From Carallia brachiata (taxonomy: Eukaryota > Streptophyta > Magnoliopsida > Malpighiales > Rhizophoraceae), in the NCBI GenBank assembly GCA_021464245.1, contig JADCRB010000036.1, forward strand, positions 1-64,000: a stretch of DNA of 64,000 bases, written 5' to 3'. This document shows, piece by piece, positions 20,930-30,969 of this stretch; within the stretch, counting starts at the first letter, position 1; the number at the start of each line of letters is the position of its first letter. The position numbers and the translations under genes are program-made. Under the pieces are notes generated by a model, which did no database searches, was not told the origin of the DNA, and saw only the letters and a list, made by a program, of their open reading frames with translations.

Positions 20930-23440
20930 TCTTTAACTTGGTTTGGTGGGATTCGTTTCTTTCGAATTATATGGAGGTTAGGTTTGGTCATTGACCAACT
21001 AGAACACACCACGTGTCAAATACAGTAGCATGTGGGCCTCACGATTGGCTGTCAAAAGTTACCTAAAAGAGGGGAGTGTTATGATTTCAAGTTTTGGATC
21101 TTTTCAGTATGTTTGGCAAGTCGACGGTATAGTTTTCAGCTGTCTTTTTTTAAAAAAAAAAAAGAAAATAAAAAAAAACATTATATGGATACGAGTCAAT
21201 ATATTTATGATCGAGATTGGAGATCAGTTCACGTTCAATTTTTCTAATAAAAAAAATTACTATTTTAAATAAAATAAATTCAAGTAAGATTATATTATAA
21301 TTCAACTAATAATTATCGAATCGTAAACTTGATATTCATACTTTAACTAATTTCTTTAAATCCAGCTAAGAATAAGAACACTCAACACTTATTAATTGAG
21401 AGTAAAAATTTAAATTTAAATTAATTTGGTAAAAACATGTCAAACCTTTCTCTCTTATCAAAAATTATAAAGATGGAGACAATAAGTTAATGATACCCAA
21501 CAGTAATAACTAGGTATTTACTTCCCAAGAGCATTTATGCAACGCTATTAAATTGATCCAACCCGGCAAAGAGGCTAAGATTACAACTGGCCCAGAGTCC
21601 AACTAGAATGCACAGGATATAAGCGCTGAGCGGTGCTAGTTGCCAGTGGCAGTAGGATTCTCTTTCTAGCCCCCCTGTTACATGTGAATTCACGTGCCAT
21701 AAACACTGGTCAAAATGATCCATGCAGCTAGATCTATTGATTTGGATACGACCTAGAAGGATCCAATTCGTCATTTTGTGTTTTGACTATTTTCTTTTTT
21801 TGCTTGTTTTTTGGGTTAAGCATACAAAATTATTTGCAATCTAAGGCCTCTAATGTCTTTGGATCTCTTGCATCTTGGGGGCACCTATCAAAATATGATA
21901 CAAAATATTACGTGGATGATGAAATTCGAGGCCGGAATCAGATCCATATTAATGAATCTTTGCTGCTCGTTGATGTTTATCTTAATAAACGATAAGTCTA
22001 CTGTAACTAACCATTAAGATTAATTGATTAAGTGTTGCATGTAATAGAACTTTTAGGCTTGAAATGAAAACGGACAGGTGAGTTATGGGACGGAGATGGG
22101 AAAAGTCCGAATGCTTCTTTCTATTTAGACAACAGTCAATATCCCAAACTTTTAAAAGTAGCACAATTTTATCATCTTTGTCCTTGCCACAGCTAAAAGC
22201 CGGACAATATTTTCCAGATCTCAATTCAGGCCTCTCCCTCCTCTCCTCTCCTCTCCTCTCTGGTATATATCTTAAATCTTACACGTGAATTTCATTGACC
22301 AAATGTGTAAAAAGAATAGAATAGAAAAGAGAATGGATTAGAGTCAACTAGTATTGTCTAGTTAGTTATCGAATGTTTTTTTTAAGTAAAAGGTAAAAAT
22401 TCAAGCCGCACCTCTCATTTCGTTCAACTGAAAGGTGGATTTTAAATTTTACTTCTTATCAGTTTTCGTACCACTGTTCCTTCTTCATATGTGTTTTTGT
22501 ACTATCATTTTAACTTGGAAAATTAAGTGTTAGTGACCAAGATTTATAACCGAAAAAAAAAAGGAAAACTTTATGTAAATTAAGAAAATAAAATCCTCTA
22601 AGATTGTCATTAACGAGATAATCCCATATAAGGGCGAGAGGAACATGTTCACTTTTTTTCCCATAACTTTCCCTCTGAATAGAAGAGCTAGCACAGAGAG
22701 AGAGAGAGAGAGGAGAAATGATACTTATTAATTTTATTTTATTTTTTAGTAAGTAAAATTAATTCATAATTTAATATTATTAAAAAATTATTTTTAATTT
22801 TTTTATTCAAGTGAACTCCACAGATTGTGTAATATAAAATCATGAGTAAGTTACACTCACTTACAAAAATAGTCAAAATAGAAATTTCTTAAATTTTTAT
22901 ATTACTATTTGAGAATTCTGAGTATCTGTGTTTAATTTAATATATAAATAGAGGCAACAACACTTAAATTCTTTCCAAATTAAATGGGAAGTAAAAAAAA
23001 AAAAGGAGCATAGGCGCTAAGAATCAACATTAATTATATTATATTAACGGCACCGTAAAATCTTTCCAAATTAAATGGGGAAAAAGAAGCTTAGGAGCCA
23101 AAATTGAACATTAATTACTTTTTTTAAATATCGTATACATTGAATTAATTTAATTTAGAGACGGATATTTAGGGATTTCAATAGATTTGCGCTTACCCCT
23201 TAATCCTTATATTCGGATTTCATAACCATCACACATTGCCAGCCCCGTGGACAAGCAGGTTTAATAAAATAGAAATTATATGTAGATTACTTTTAACCGT
23301 ACAAACATAGACACGCAGCAACACGTGTTGTTGAATAGTTATATTCGAAAAGAAAAAAAAAAATGTTAACTGTTATTATTTGATAGATTACGGTGTTCCA
23401 ACCGTCCAATTTAAGGCTATTTTTTGGGTGTACAGTGTAC
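20930..23440. other. Gene-free part of unit A
   Basis: I see no supported gene. It is collinear with about 37,060-40,800 of unit B once the B-specific insertions are removed. It contains a GA run near 22,697-22,711, a CTCCT run near 22,238-22,260, and a diverged twofold repeat with TTTCCAAATTAAATGGG at about 22,972 and 23,063. Confidence 0.5.
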
Positions 23441-23444
23441 GCTT

Positions 23445-24216
23445 AAAAGTAAGTTAGCTAGTATGGATAATATTCAGCTCAAGTTTTAAATTTTTGTAAG
23501 TTTTTATAATTGAATTCTAAGTTTTTAAATTTTTTAATTAAGTTTTATACTTTTTAAATCTCTTAAAAGAGTTTCTCTATTAATCTGATTATTAAAAATA
23601 CATTTGACTTAATAAATGTGAAAGATATTTGATCTAAAGATTAAATACGTTTTTAACAATTAATAATACTGAAAAATTTAATTATAAAAAATTTAAAAAA
23701 TATAAGACACAATTAAAAAAGTTCAAACATCTCAAACTTAACTATAAAATTCCTTTAAAAGTTTAATACTTAGATGAGTGCTATTTCTCACATAGAAATA
23801 AAAACAATAAAAGAGGGATCTTTTCTAAAAGTAAGTTAGCTAGTATGGATAATATTTAGCTCAAGTTTTAAATTTTTATAAATTTTTATAATTAAATTCT
23901 AAATTTTTTAATTTTTTTAATTAAGTTTTATACTTTTTAAATCTCTTAAGAGAGTTTTTAAATCTCTTAAGAGAGTTTCTCTATTAGTCTGACTATTAAA
24001 AATATATTTGACTTAATAAATGTAAAAGATATTTGACCTGAAGATTAAATACGTTTTAAACAGTCAAATTAATTGAAAAAACCAATTATAAAAAATTTAA
24101 AAATGTAAGATACAATTAACAAAGTTCAAACATCTTGAACTTAACTATACAAATCTATAAAAGTTTAATACTTAGATGAGTGCTATTTCTCATATAGAAA
24201 TAAAAACAATAAAAAA
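23445..24216 (+). repeat. 382-bp direct tandem duplication
   Basis: Two copies start with AAAAGTAAGTTAGCTAG at 23,445 and 23,827. Each ends in the GATGAGTGCTATTTCTCA...AAATAAAAACAATAAAA block. Unit B has a single copy (about 40,824-41,200), so the duplication is specific to A. The second copy also has a short internal duplication of AAATCTCTTAAGAGAGTTT (about 23,937-23,975). Confidence 0.95.
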
Positions 24217-24848
24217 GGGATTTTTTTTTTTTTTTTGTCTTTAAGGAAGATCATAGGCTTAAAGTTCATACATATGTGAGATTAATAAGAGGTAAATTAT
24301 AAACTATTAATCTTTCACTTAGATATAATATATGATAACTAACTAGGCTATGACTGCTGGTTCATACTAATTCTCTCCCTCCCCCTCTTGTTTAGCGGAA
24401 ATTAAAGTGGAAACTTGGGAATCAGAGTAAGAAAAAAAAAAAAAAACTTGACCATCGGTGCAGGAATATCGGAGAAAGCTCGAACTGGAGGATTCATAAA
24501 GATTAAGCATAGATGATCACATACCACTTAGGTAACTTTCATGTCTGCTGTGCATATTTGATTAGGCTTAATTTGGTATACATATATTGGTAACCAGATG
24601 GTACACATATAAAGTGTACTTTTTGTGATGAATTTGATTATTTCTATTATTGCGCTTATTGTTTTTATAACAAAAAAATAACGTATTAATTTCTTATAAC
24701 ATATTTTATTAATTTGATTATAAAAATAAATAAATCCGTTATAATAGGTATATGAAGTATGTATATCAATATAGGGATACTAAACTTTTTTGATTTGATT
24801 ATTGTGGACTCATCTTCCACTATTTGGGGCCTTCTAACCCTGTTGTAG

Positions 24849-24866
24849 CCAATCACATGTGATTGG
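24849..24866. promoter_or_regulatory. Perfect CCAAT-CACATGTG-ATTGG palindrome
   Basis: CCAATCACATGTGATTGG is an 18-base perfect palindrome: two outward CCAAT boxes (NF-Y sites) around a CACATGTG E-box-like core. It lies in the 5'UTR intron of the unit A plus-strand F-box copy (donor GT at 24,532, acceptor ending 25,107). The same perfect palindrome occurs at 41,634-41,651. Confidence 0.6.
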
Positions 24867-25122
24867 TTATGCTATGTTAGATTGGAATCTTGCTTAGAAT
24901 TTCCAGTTTCATTAATCCCATCTTTCAATTGAATTAATCATCTTTGTTGGTTAACTCTTCCTTTCTAATTCCTTTAGAGGTAAAACCCACGTTTCTCAAG
25001 ATTGATTTTTAATTGGTAATGTTATGGTTTTTATGCTGGCTTGCTGAAAAATACAAGCTTTTTTGTATTTTATTTAGGATTTTGAAATTCACTGATTTAT
25101 CTTCTAGATTAACTTTCAAGAG

Positions 25123-25657
25123 ATGACGAGTATGCCAGAAAAAATTGGAGAAGACAGAAGGGACTGGTCAAATTTACCGGCGCTTCTTCTGTGGATGATT
25201 AAGGACAAGTTGCCATTTATTGACAATTTGATGGTAGCACTTGTTTACAAGCGTTGGCATCGTGCCTCTAAGATGTATCCCACAGAGAATTGCAAGGTGC
25301 TGTTTGCAGATCAATGTGGTTGATGCGCATCAATTACGGGGACAAATGCTGGACAGATGGGCAGCTTAGAAATTCGTATACTGGAAAGAAATATTTCGTG
25401 GGATCTCCACATTGCGATGGTGATAATTTCTACTGCCACCATGGTCCTTTGCTCCGAGAAAGGATGGTTGCTATTAGCTATTCCATTTTATCCAAACCCA
25501 GAAAACAGAAACTGGGCATTGCCAAGCTCGCCAATGTTCTTGGTTAACCCTTTTGCCAGGCAACGGTATGATTTGCCAACTGCAGTGTCTGAGCCCGAGA
25601 AGACTATGCTCCTTACTCCACATTTGGCTGCTGTTTCAACAGTTGATGGGATTCCAT
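25123..25657 (+). pseudogene. Truncated, frameshifted F-box/DUF295 copy (unit A)
   Basis: ATG at 25,123 (MTSMPEKIGEDRRDWSNLP) begins a copy of the gene at 41,864. It differs by a one-base deletion near 25,288 (ACAGAGAATTGC versus ACAGAGAAATTGC), which brings a stop at TGA 25,321. A one-base gain near 25,423 restores frame later. Similarity ends abruptly at GTTGATGGGATTCC (25,657), after about 178 of 398 codons, where unrelated sequence leading into repeat R1 begins. The 5'UTR intron and palindrome are preserved. The truncation marks the right edge of duplication unit A. Confidence 0.93.
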
Positions 25658-25699
25658 TTTTGCTTTTGCGTGGGCTGCATTGTACTTTTTTTTCCATTT

Positions 25700-25800
25700 T
25701 TTTTAACTTCTGTTTGCATGCGTCAACAATAAGGGAAAGAAAGCCGCGGTGTGTGGGTGTGGCGCTTGATTTCCTCTGGCGGAAATACTTTATTAAGTGA
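25700..25800 (+). repeat. R1 repeat copy at the A/B junction
   Basis: GAAAGAAAGCCGCGGTG and GTGGCGCTTGATTTCCTC match 5,965-6,040 in the same orientation and about 2,030-2,115 inverted. It separates the truncated F-box copy from the ATPase fragment. Confidence 0.7.
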
Positions 25801-25849
25801 TGTTTACGGGGAACAGGGTGCATGTGCCTCCCTTCTTTTTTTCGGCAAA

Positions 25850-26303
25850 AATTAGGAGATATAAGAATAATTCCCCTTTGGGCCATCGATTCAAGGCAGG
25901 ATTCCAACTGGGTCTTGCAACTGACCAGAGTCGGTGGTGACTCACAGGTCGACCAAGAAGCCCAGGGAAACGAACTGTTGTGTTGCGGGTGGTGGTCTTT
26001 GAACGACTCAGCCAAGTCCACGTACCCCGTAACATGTGGACCTTTGTTCCATTCATTGAGAAGACCTGTATATCAAAAGAGAACAGGAAATCAAAAAAAA
26101 ATTGAAGTTACAGATCTGCTCTAAAAGAAATGATAACGGAGAGCAAAAAAAAGATTTGTACGTTCGAGAATGAGGGTGGTTTTGCCGACGCCACGGGGGC
26201 CGTGGAGGAGGAGAGGCTGAGGGACGCGGTGGTGGAGGGCGTGGTTGTTTAGAACGGCCTCCAGTAATGGCCTCGGCATTATTTTCCATGGTCTGCTCCC
26301 CAT
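25850..26303 (-). pseudogene. Two-exon 5' fragment of a P-loop ATPase gene
   Basis: Exon 1 (26,303-26,162) begins MGSRPWKIMPRPLLEAVLN and contains a Walker A motif, LLHGPRGVGKTTLI. A GT-AG intron (donor CGAAC/GTACAAAT, acceptor GATATACAG, exon 2 from 26,065) joins ILE-R-LLNEWNKGPHVTGY in frame, so the intron is genuine. Exon 2 continues AESFKDHHPQHNSSFPWASW to about 25,850, after which I lose recognisable coding sequence. The architecture fits a plant AAA/STAND-type ATPase of otherwise longer length. Walker B and later motifs are absent, so only the 5' part is here. It is bracketed by repeats R1 and R2 and lies exactly between the two duplication units. Confidence 0.75.
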
Positions 26304-26660
26304 TTCCTTTCCAATAATTGATAAAGTACGGCCCGACCCCTCTCTCCGTCTCTCGGCTGCCGGGAAGGGTTTTAGCAGACTGATGAATTGTCCGTCGAGG
26401 GTTTAAACGTTAATGGTTGATGGTTGAAATTAGAACCATACACATATCTAAACTCGTGCCACATGTTTAGAATTTTATTACGTAAACATGTAATTTATAT
26501 TATATAAAAAATATATAATTAATTTAATAATTTATTTATTTTTAAAATTTAATATATTTTTTATTATCTACTAATTTAAATTTTTATGTATTAATTTTAT
26601 ACTTATTATTACGTATTTAAGCGACTTTTTACTACATTTTATTATTGCACATTTGGGAAA
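26304..26660. other. Gene-free junction filler
   Basis: This is AT-rich sequence upstream of the ATPase fragment, with a CT-rich patch at 26,338-26,352 that could be its old leader. No other feature is seen. Confidence 0.45.
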
Positions 26661-26850
26661 AAAAAAAGGAGGACGGGGCAATTCTCCCCTCCTGGGAATT
26701 AATATTTTATATTTGATGTTGAGATCGTAGAACGACAGAAGCTGTAAAGTAACAAATCAGATGACGAGCGCAAACAACCAAGGCCAAATTGAGTGAGAGG
26801 CTATCATAACCATATGCATTTAATATTAAAAAATATTTTTCACCTTGGAC
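26660..26850 (-). repeat. R2 repeat copy (inverted) at the A/B junction
   Basis: On the minus strand this matches 6,410-6,610: CATATGGTTATGATAGCCTC, ATTTGTTACTTTA, GATCTCAACATCAAA and CCCAGGAGGGGAG. Together with R1 at 25,700-25,800 it has the same arrangement as the inverted 1,885-2,130 composite, but with the ATPase fragment between the two parts. Confidence 0.7.
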
Positions 26851-26898
26851 CGTTATTTTTTATTTTTTGTAATTAATAAATAAAAATCACGTTGAGCA

Positions 26899-28330
26899 AA
26901 ATAATTTTAGTCTTTATTTTTCGTTTTTTTTTTTTACACCGGCACCACGCATGTGCCGTCGGGGCCACCGAGGGCTGTTCTCCGCCGTCGGGGCATTCAT
27001 GGCCGCTCCCTCTCTGTTCTCCGACTCCGTCTCCACCTCATGTTCTGGCCCCTCCACTCTCTTCGCACCGTCCGATTCATCTCTTTGTAGATGGCATCCA
27101 TGCGATTTTTGTTATGTTTACTCTTCACTCCAACCCTTGCTTCGCGAGGCAAAATATGGAAGGAAATACTATATAAAAGCTTGCGATCCAGATCAAAAAT
27201 TTTCTTTTATAAACCTGTAAAAATCATGGCTAGCAAAATGTATATCTGAGACATAACAATTGGTTTGGATTTAAATTTTAATTTTTTATTACCAAAAAAA
27301 AAAAAAAAAAAAAAAAAAAGAAGAAATTTTTTTTGAGCTTGGGAGCAGTTGCAGACTGGTTTTCGTAGATCGTGATCAAAGGCTTCTGGAGTTGTGATTG
27401 CCCCTTCCATCGATGTACTGTACAGCCATTTAGTATACAAGAATAACAAAGCAAGACTTGAACTAGACCAAAAGAGAAATTTATAACCAATGGAAATTGT
27501 ACAGCCATTGTCTTGCGACATCGAGCGCCTCAACTCGACGTAGAGTTGTAATTGGTCTTTTTAGTATTCATGGGATCAAAGGCTTCATCGCACCTCTCTC
27601 GGCCACCAACTCCAGAGGCCGACAGCACTGACGCGGCCACCAAAAACCCCAGAGGCCGACAGCATTGACGCGGCCACCAAATGCAGTGTACGGTAGGGTT
27701 TTGATTTATAACAGAGAGATCGGTGGTTTTAGACGTGAAGTAAGGATGTACTGTTGGTAATTGGGTTTCGGGTGATGTCAACGCAGCCGAGCGGAAGTTG
27801 GAGGCGCGGCCGGTGGTTTGGAATAGGTAACAGGACTGAGGTTAGCGGCGCTGGCCGTGAGCTTGGGAGGATGGCGGCGCCGAGAAGGTTTTTTTCGTTG
27901 TTTTTCATTTTTTTTTAAACAACCAAAATTAGGATTATTCAGAAATAAAACAAAACATTTTCCTAAATTTCAGAAAATGAAAAAAACGAAAAAAGGAAAA
28001 AAAAAACTATAACTATAAATCGTTTTATTGATTTTTAACAAAATTGTTTTTGTTAATCATACATTATTGAATTTTTTTTAAAACGATTTTGTGACAGAAA
28101 AGAAATCATATAATTTTTTCTTTTTTTTTATAATTTTTTTAAAATCAAAAATAAAATTGCTATGATGACATGGCAAAGGAAATCCAACGTGGCAGATGAT
28201 GAGGTGACAAGTGGCACAGTTAACGGCAACTTAACAGAAATAGAAATTTTTTAACTGCAAAAATGACATGAGTGGTGAATTTAAAAAAAAACAAAAAAAG
28301 GTAAAGATTGAAGAACGCAGAAACATAAAA
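26899..28330. mobile_element. MULE-like element lacking its left TIR (unit B)
   Basis: This is the counterpart of 9,419-11,165, with the same GC-rich interior and right terminal region (GGTAAAGATTGAAGAACG, GAAACATA). The first 240 or so bases, including the left TIR, are missing, which fixes the left breakpoint of unit B. The minisatellite has two units here rather than three. Confidence 0.65.
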
Positions 28331-29012
28331 AAAAAATATTTTTTTTGGGTCATATATATATATCTAAGGAAAAGTTTACGTGCCCACTTTATATGTAATT
28401 GCCAAGTTTCTTGTGGACCGTGGTTGATCTGTCTGAAGCAATACAGGACGGCAAGGAATATCTTGATATTTTTTAAGGAAAATAAAATATATCCAATGAA
28501 TACGAAATATTGGTCTCAAAAAAAAAAAAAAAAGAATACCAAATATCAAATATTACTTCGTTACAAAAAGAAATTACTCTACAATTCCACAACTTCCAAA
28601 CCTCGTACATTTGAAAAAAAAAAAAAAAACAAAGAAAGACGAGTTGAGGAAAATGATTATTGGCCACTTCAATCCTAATCTATCTAGTGAAAAATAGGAA
28701 GTTTGATCCACTTCAAAGTTCGGACTGACATCCAACTACAGACTAAAGCCAAACACATTAAGCACCAACATATTGAGAAAAGGGAATTTGTTTAATTTTT
28801 GTTTTTCCATGACATAAGTGAAAGTAAACTAACAGTATATAATTTAGTACCAGTTGTAGATATAACAAGTAGCAAAAGCAGTAAAACAGGATATAGTAGG
28901 CCATAATTAAATAAACACGAGAGGATCCAAATTATTGCGCATATCATCAAGATCAAGAGAGGGGGGAGGGCAGGCTGAAAGTACCACGACATTCACATGC
29001 CGGTAAAAGTAA

Positions 29013-30187
29013 TCAACCCAACTCGACCCAAATCATATCAGCCCAACCATCACCTCTATCCACTTGATGTCTTGAAACCAATTGAGCAGAACCTCCGGCA
29101 ACCATGTTCACTTTATATGTCTCCAGGCAAAGACCTTGCAAATTGTAGACCTCTGTTTTCCCCGTATCTTTTGATACGAAGAAGTGATGACTCCCAATTA
29201 TATACCAGCATTTACCTATTAATTCATTGTGTTCTAAGTTGACCCACCTACCTTCATCTTCATTAAGCTTTTGGAACAGAAAACGAGTTATATGCTCGGG
29301 ATCACGGACAGAGTCCCACTCTAATACAATCCTGATAATTGATCCATCATCAGACTGTATTATGGGGTCTCTTCTTATGTTGGGTTTGCCCCTTTGTTTT
29401 ACAATACTGGTCCACGTAGCTCCAAATATATCGAAAGCAAGTGTCCGCCCAAACCTATCGATTAGATATACATGATTGTTTCTAACGAGCATACGAGCCA
29501 TACAATCCATAGAATAATTTTCTTCTCTTCCATAGAGATATGTGTATGTTCTCCACTCCTTACCATTAGGTTGCGCAATTTTAAGAATGTATTGAAGCGG
29601 ATAAAGGTCAGAATTTCCCGTGAAAGGCCCATCAAGGACCCCAATGGCTACCCATTGAGGACACCCGTTACCTATTGAAATAGCCCCCTCAAAAAATTCA
29701 AAGAGTTTATTCTGTTCAGACGTTGCAATTGGCAAATCATACCGTCGCTCAGTGAAAGGGTTAAACAAGAATACTGGCGAGCTTGGTATTGGCCCATGTT
29801 TCTATTCTGGGATTTGATATAACGGAGTAGCTAAGAGCAACCATCCTTTTTCGGAGCAGATGACCATGGTGGCAGTAGCATTAACGCTGTCCAGATATGT
29901 AGATCCCACTAAATGTTTCTTTCCAGTGGAAAAGTTTGTAATTGCCCACCTCTCCAGCATTGGTAATTAATGCGCATCAACCACATCGATCTAGCCTCAG
30001 CACCTTGCAATTCCTTTTTGGGATAGATTTTAGAAGCATAGTGCCAGTGATTGCAAACGACAGATACCATCAAATTTTTCATAAATGACAACCTGTCTTT
30101 GATCATCCATAGAAGCAATACCGATAAATTTGATCATGTCTCTTTTCTGTCAACTCCACTTTTTTCTGAGATACTCGTCATCTCTTA
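29013..30187 (-). pseudogene. F-box/DUF295 pseudogene (unit B)
   Basis: Counterpart of 13,083-14,252, with three independent disabling changes. TGG (Trp of the F-box WSNLP) has become TGA at 30,134-30,136. A one-base deletion near 29,942 (TTTGCCC to TTGCCC) shifts frame after CWRGGQ. AAG has become TAG at 29,802-29,804 (PEKKH to PE-stop). The start codon and 5'UTR intron donor remain. The 3' half (29,061-29,648) is almost identical to unit A while the 5' half is about 5% diverged, pointing to gene conversion. An open frame of 251 codons survives in the 3' half, but it lacks the F-box. Confidence 0.93.
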
Positions 30188-30479
30188 AATACCACTATTC
30201 AAGAGAAATTTTATGGAGCTACTTGTTAATTAAAGAAATAACATACAAGTTAGATGCTATAGCTTCTCCTGTTCTTTGTTTTGCATTGAGTTCCTTCAAA
30301 GGCTTTCAATACAAAAGGCTATTTTTTTCAGCGAGCACAAAAATCAGAAATTTATCCATCAATCATTATAAATGTAGGAATAACAGGAGGAAGAGTTCAC
30401 CAACAACAACAAGATGATTGATTTGAATGATAGGAGCAAATAACTCGGAAATTCTAAATAATATTCCAACTTAACATAA

Positions 30480-30497
30480 CCAATAACATATGATTGG
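30480..30497. promoter_or_regulatory. Degenerate CCAAT/E-box palindrome (unit B)
   Basis: CCAATAACATATGATTGG is identical to the unit A minus-strand motif at 14,552, in the same position relative to the F-box pseudogene. Confidence 0.4.
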
Positions 30498-30751
30498 CGA
30501 CCAACACGGTTAGAAGCCTAATTGTTTTTCTCTACAAAAGCGGACCCCATATAAACGGGCTCGAAATAGTTTTCCAAAGGATATAGTGGAAGATGAGTCC
30601 ATATATTATTAATCAAAGAATAGTTTGAAATGGAAGTCGAGTAATATTCGGAACGGTTCGGGGAGTGTTTGCCAGACCACCAGGCGAGGGTACCTCACAG
30701 TACCTTTTTGCGCCTTAAGAGGTCTCTTATCGCCGTTAGGCTACCACACCT

Positions 30752-30943
30752 TTTAAAAAAAAATACTATTATATATTTTAAATTACAATATTTTAATTAA
30801 AATTATAATTAATAATTTTTGAATTGCAATAATAATAACTGTTAATTTTTGTTTTAGTTTTAAAATTATCAGTTTTAGTTTCAATCATAATACCAACTAG
30901 AATATTAACATTTAGCACACCAATATTTAAAAAAATAAAAAAT
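30752..30943. mobile_element. AT-rich insertion specific to unit B
   Basis: In unit A an A-run joins directly to ATTCAAATCAACATATG (about 14,826-14,845). Here about 190 bases intervene, beginning TACTATTATATATTTTAAA and ending with CACACCAATATTTAAAAAAA. It is probably a small non-autonomous element; the ends are too AT-rich to define inverted repeats by eye. Confidence 0.5.
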
Positions 30944-30969
30944 TCAAATCAACATATGAAAGTTACCTG

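Larger units (their letters stand above)
9660..25657 (+). repeat. Tandem segmental duplication, unit A
   Basis: This 16-kb unit is collinear with 26,899-42,395. Order in both: MULE-like element, F-box gene (minus), GASA14-like gene (minus), F-box gene (plus). The offset between copies drifts from about 17.24 kb at the left (9,713 vs 26,951) to 15.93 kb at the first F-box gene, 16.25 kb at GASA, and 16.74 kb at the second F-box gene. That drift reflects unit-specific insertions. The right end stops abruptly inside the second F-box gene near codon 178 (25,657). Confidence 0.92.

Noticed and set aside
25488..25800. Minus-strand continuation of the ATPase exon 2 frame into the F-box region
   Set aside because: Beyond about 25,850 it reads antisense to repeat R1 and the F-box coding sequence, so the openness is accidental.
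29013..29768. 251-codon frame taken as a shorter functional F-box-type protein
   Set aside because: It starts internally at MFNPF and lacks the F-box. Nonsense codons and a frameshift upstream show it is the surviving tail of a pseudogene.
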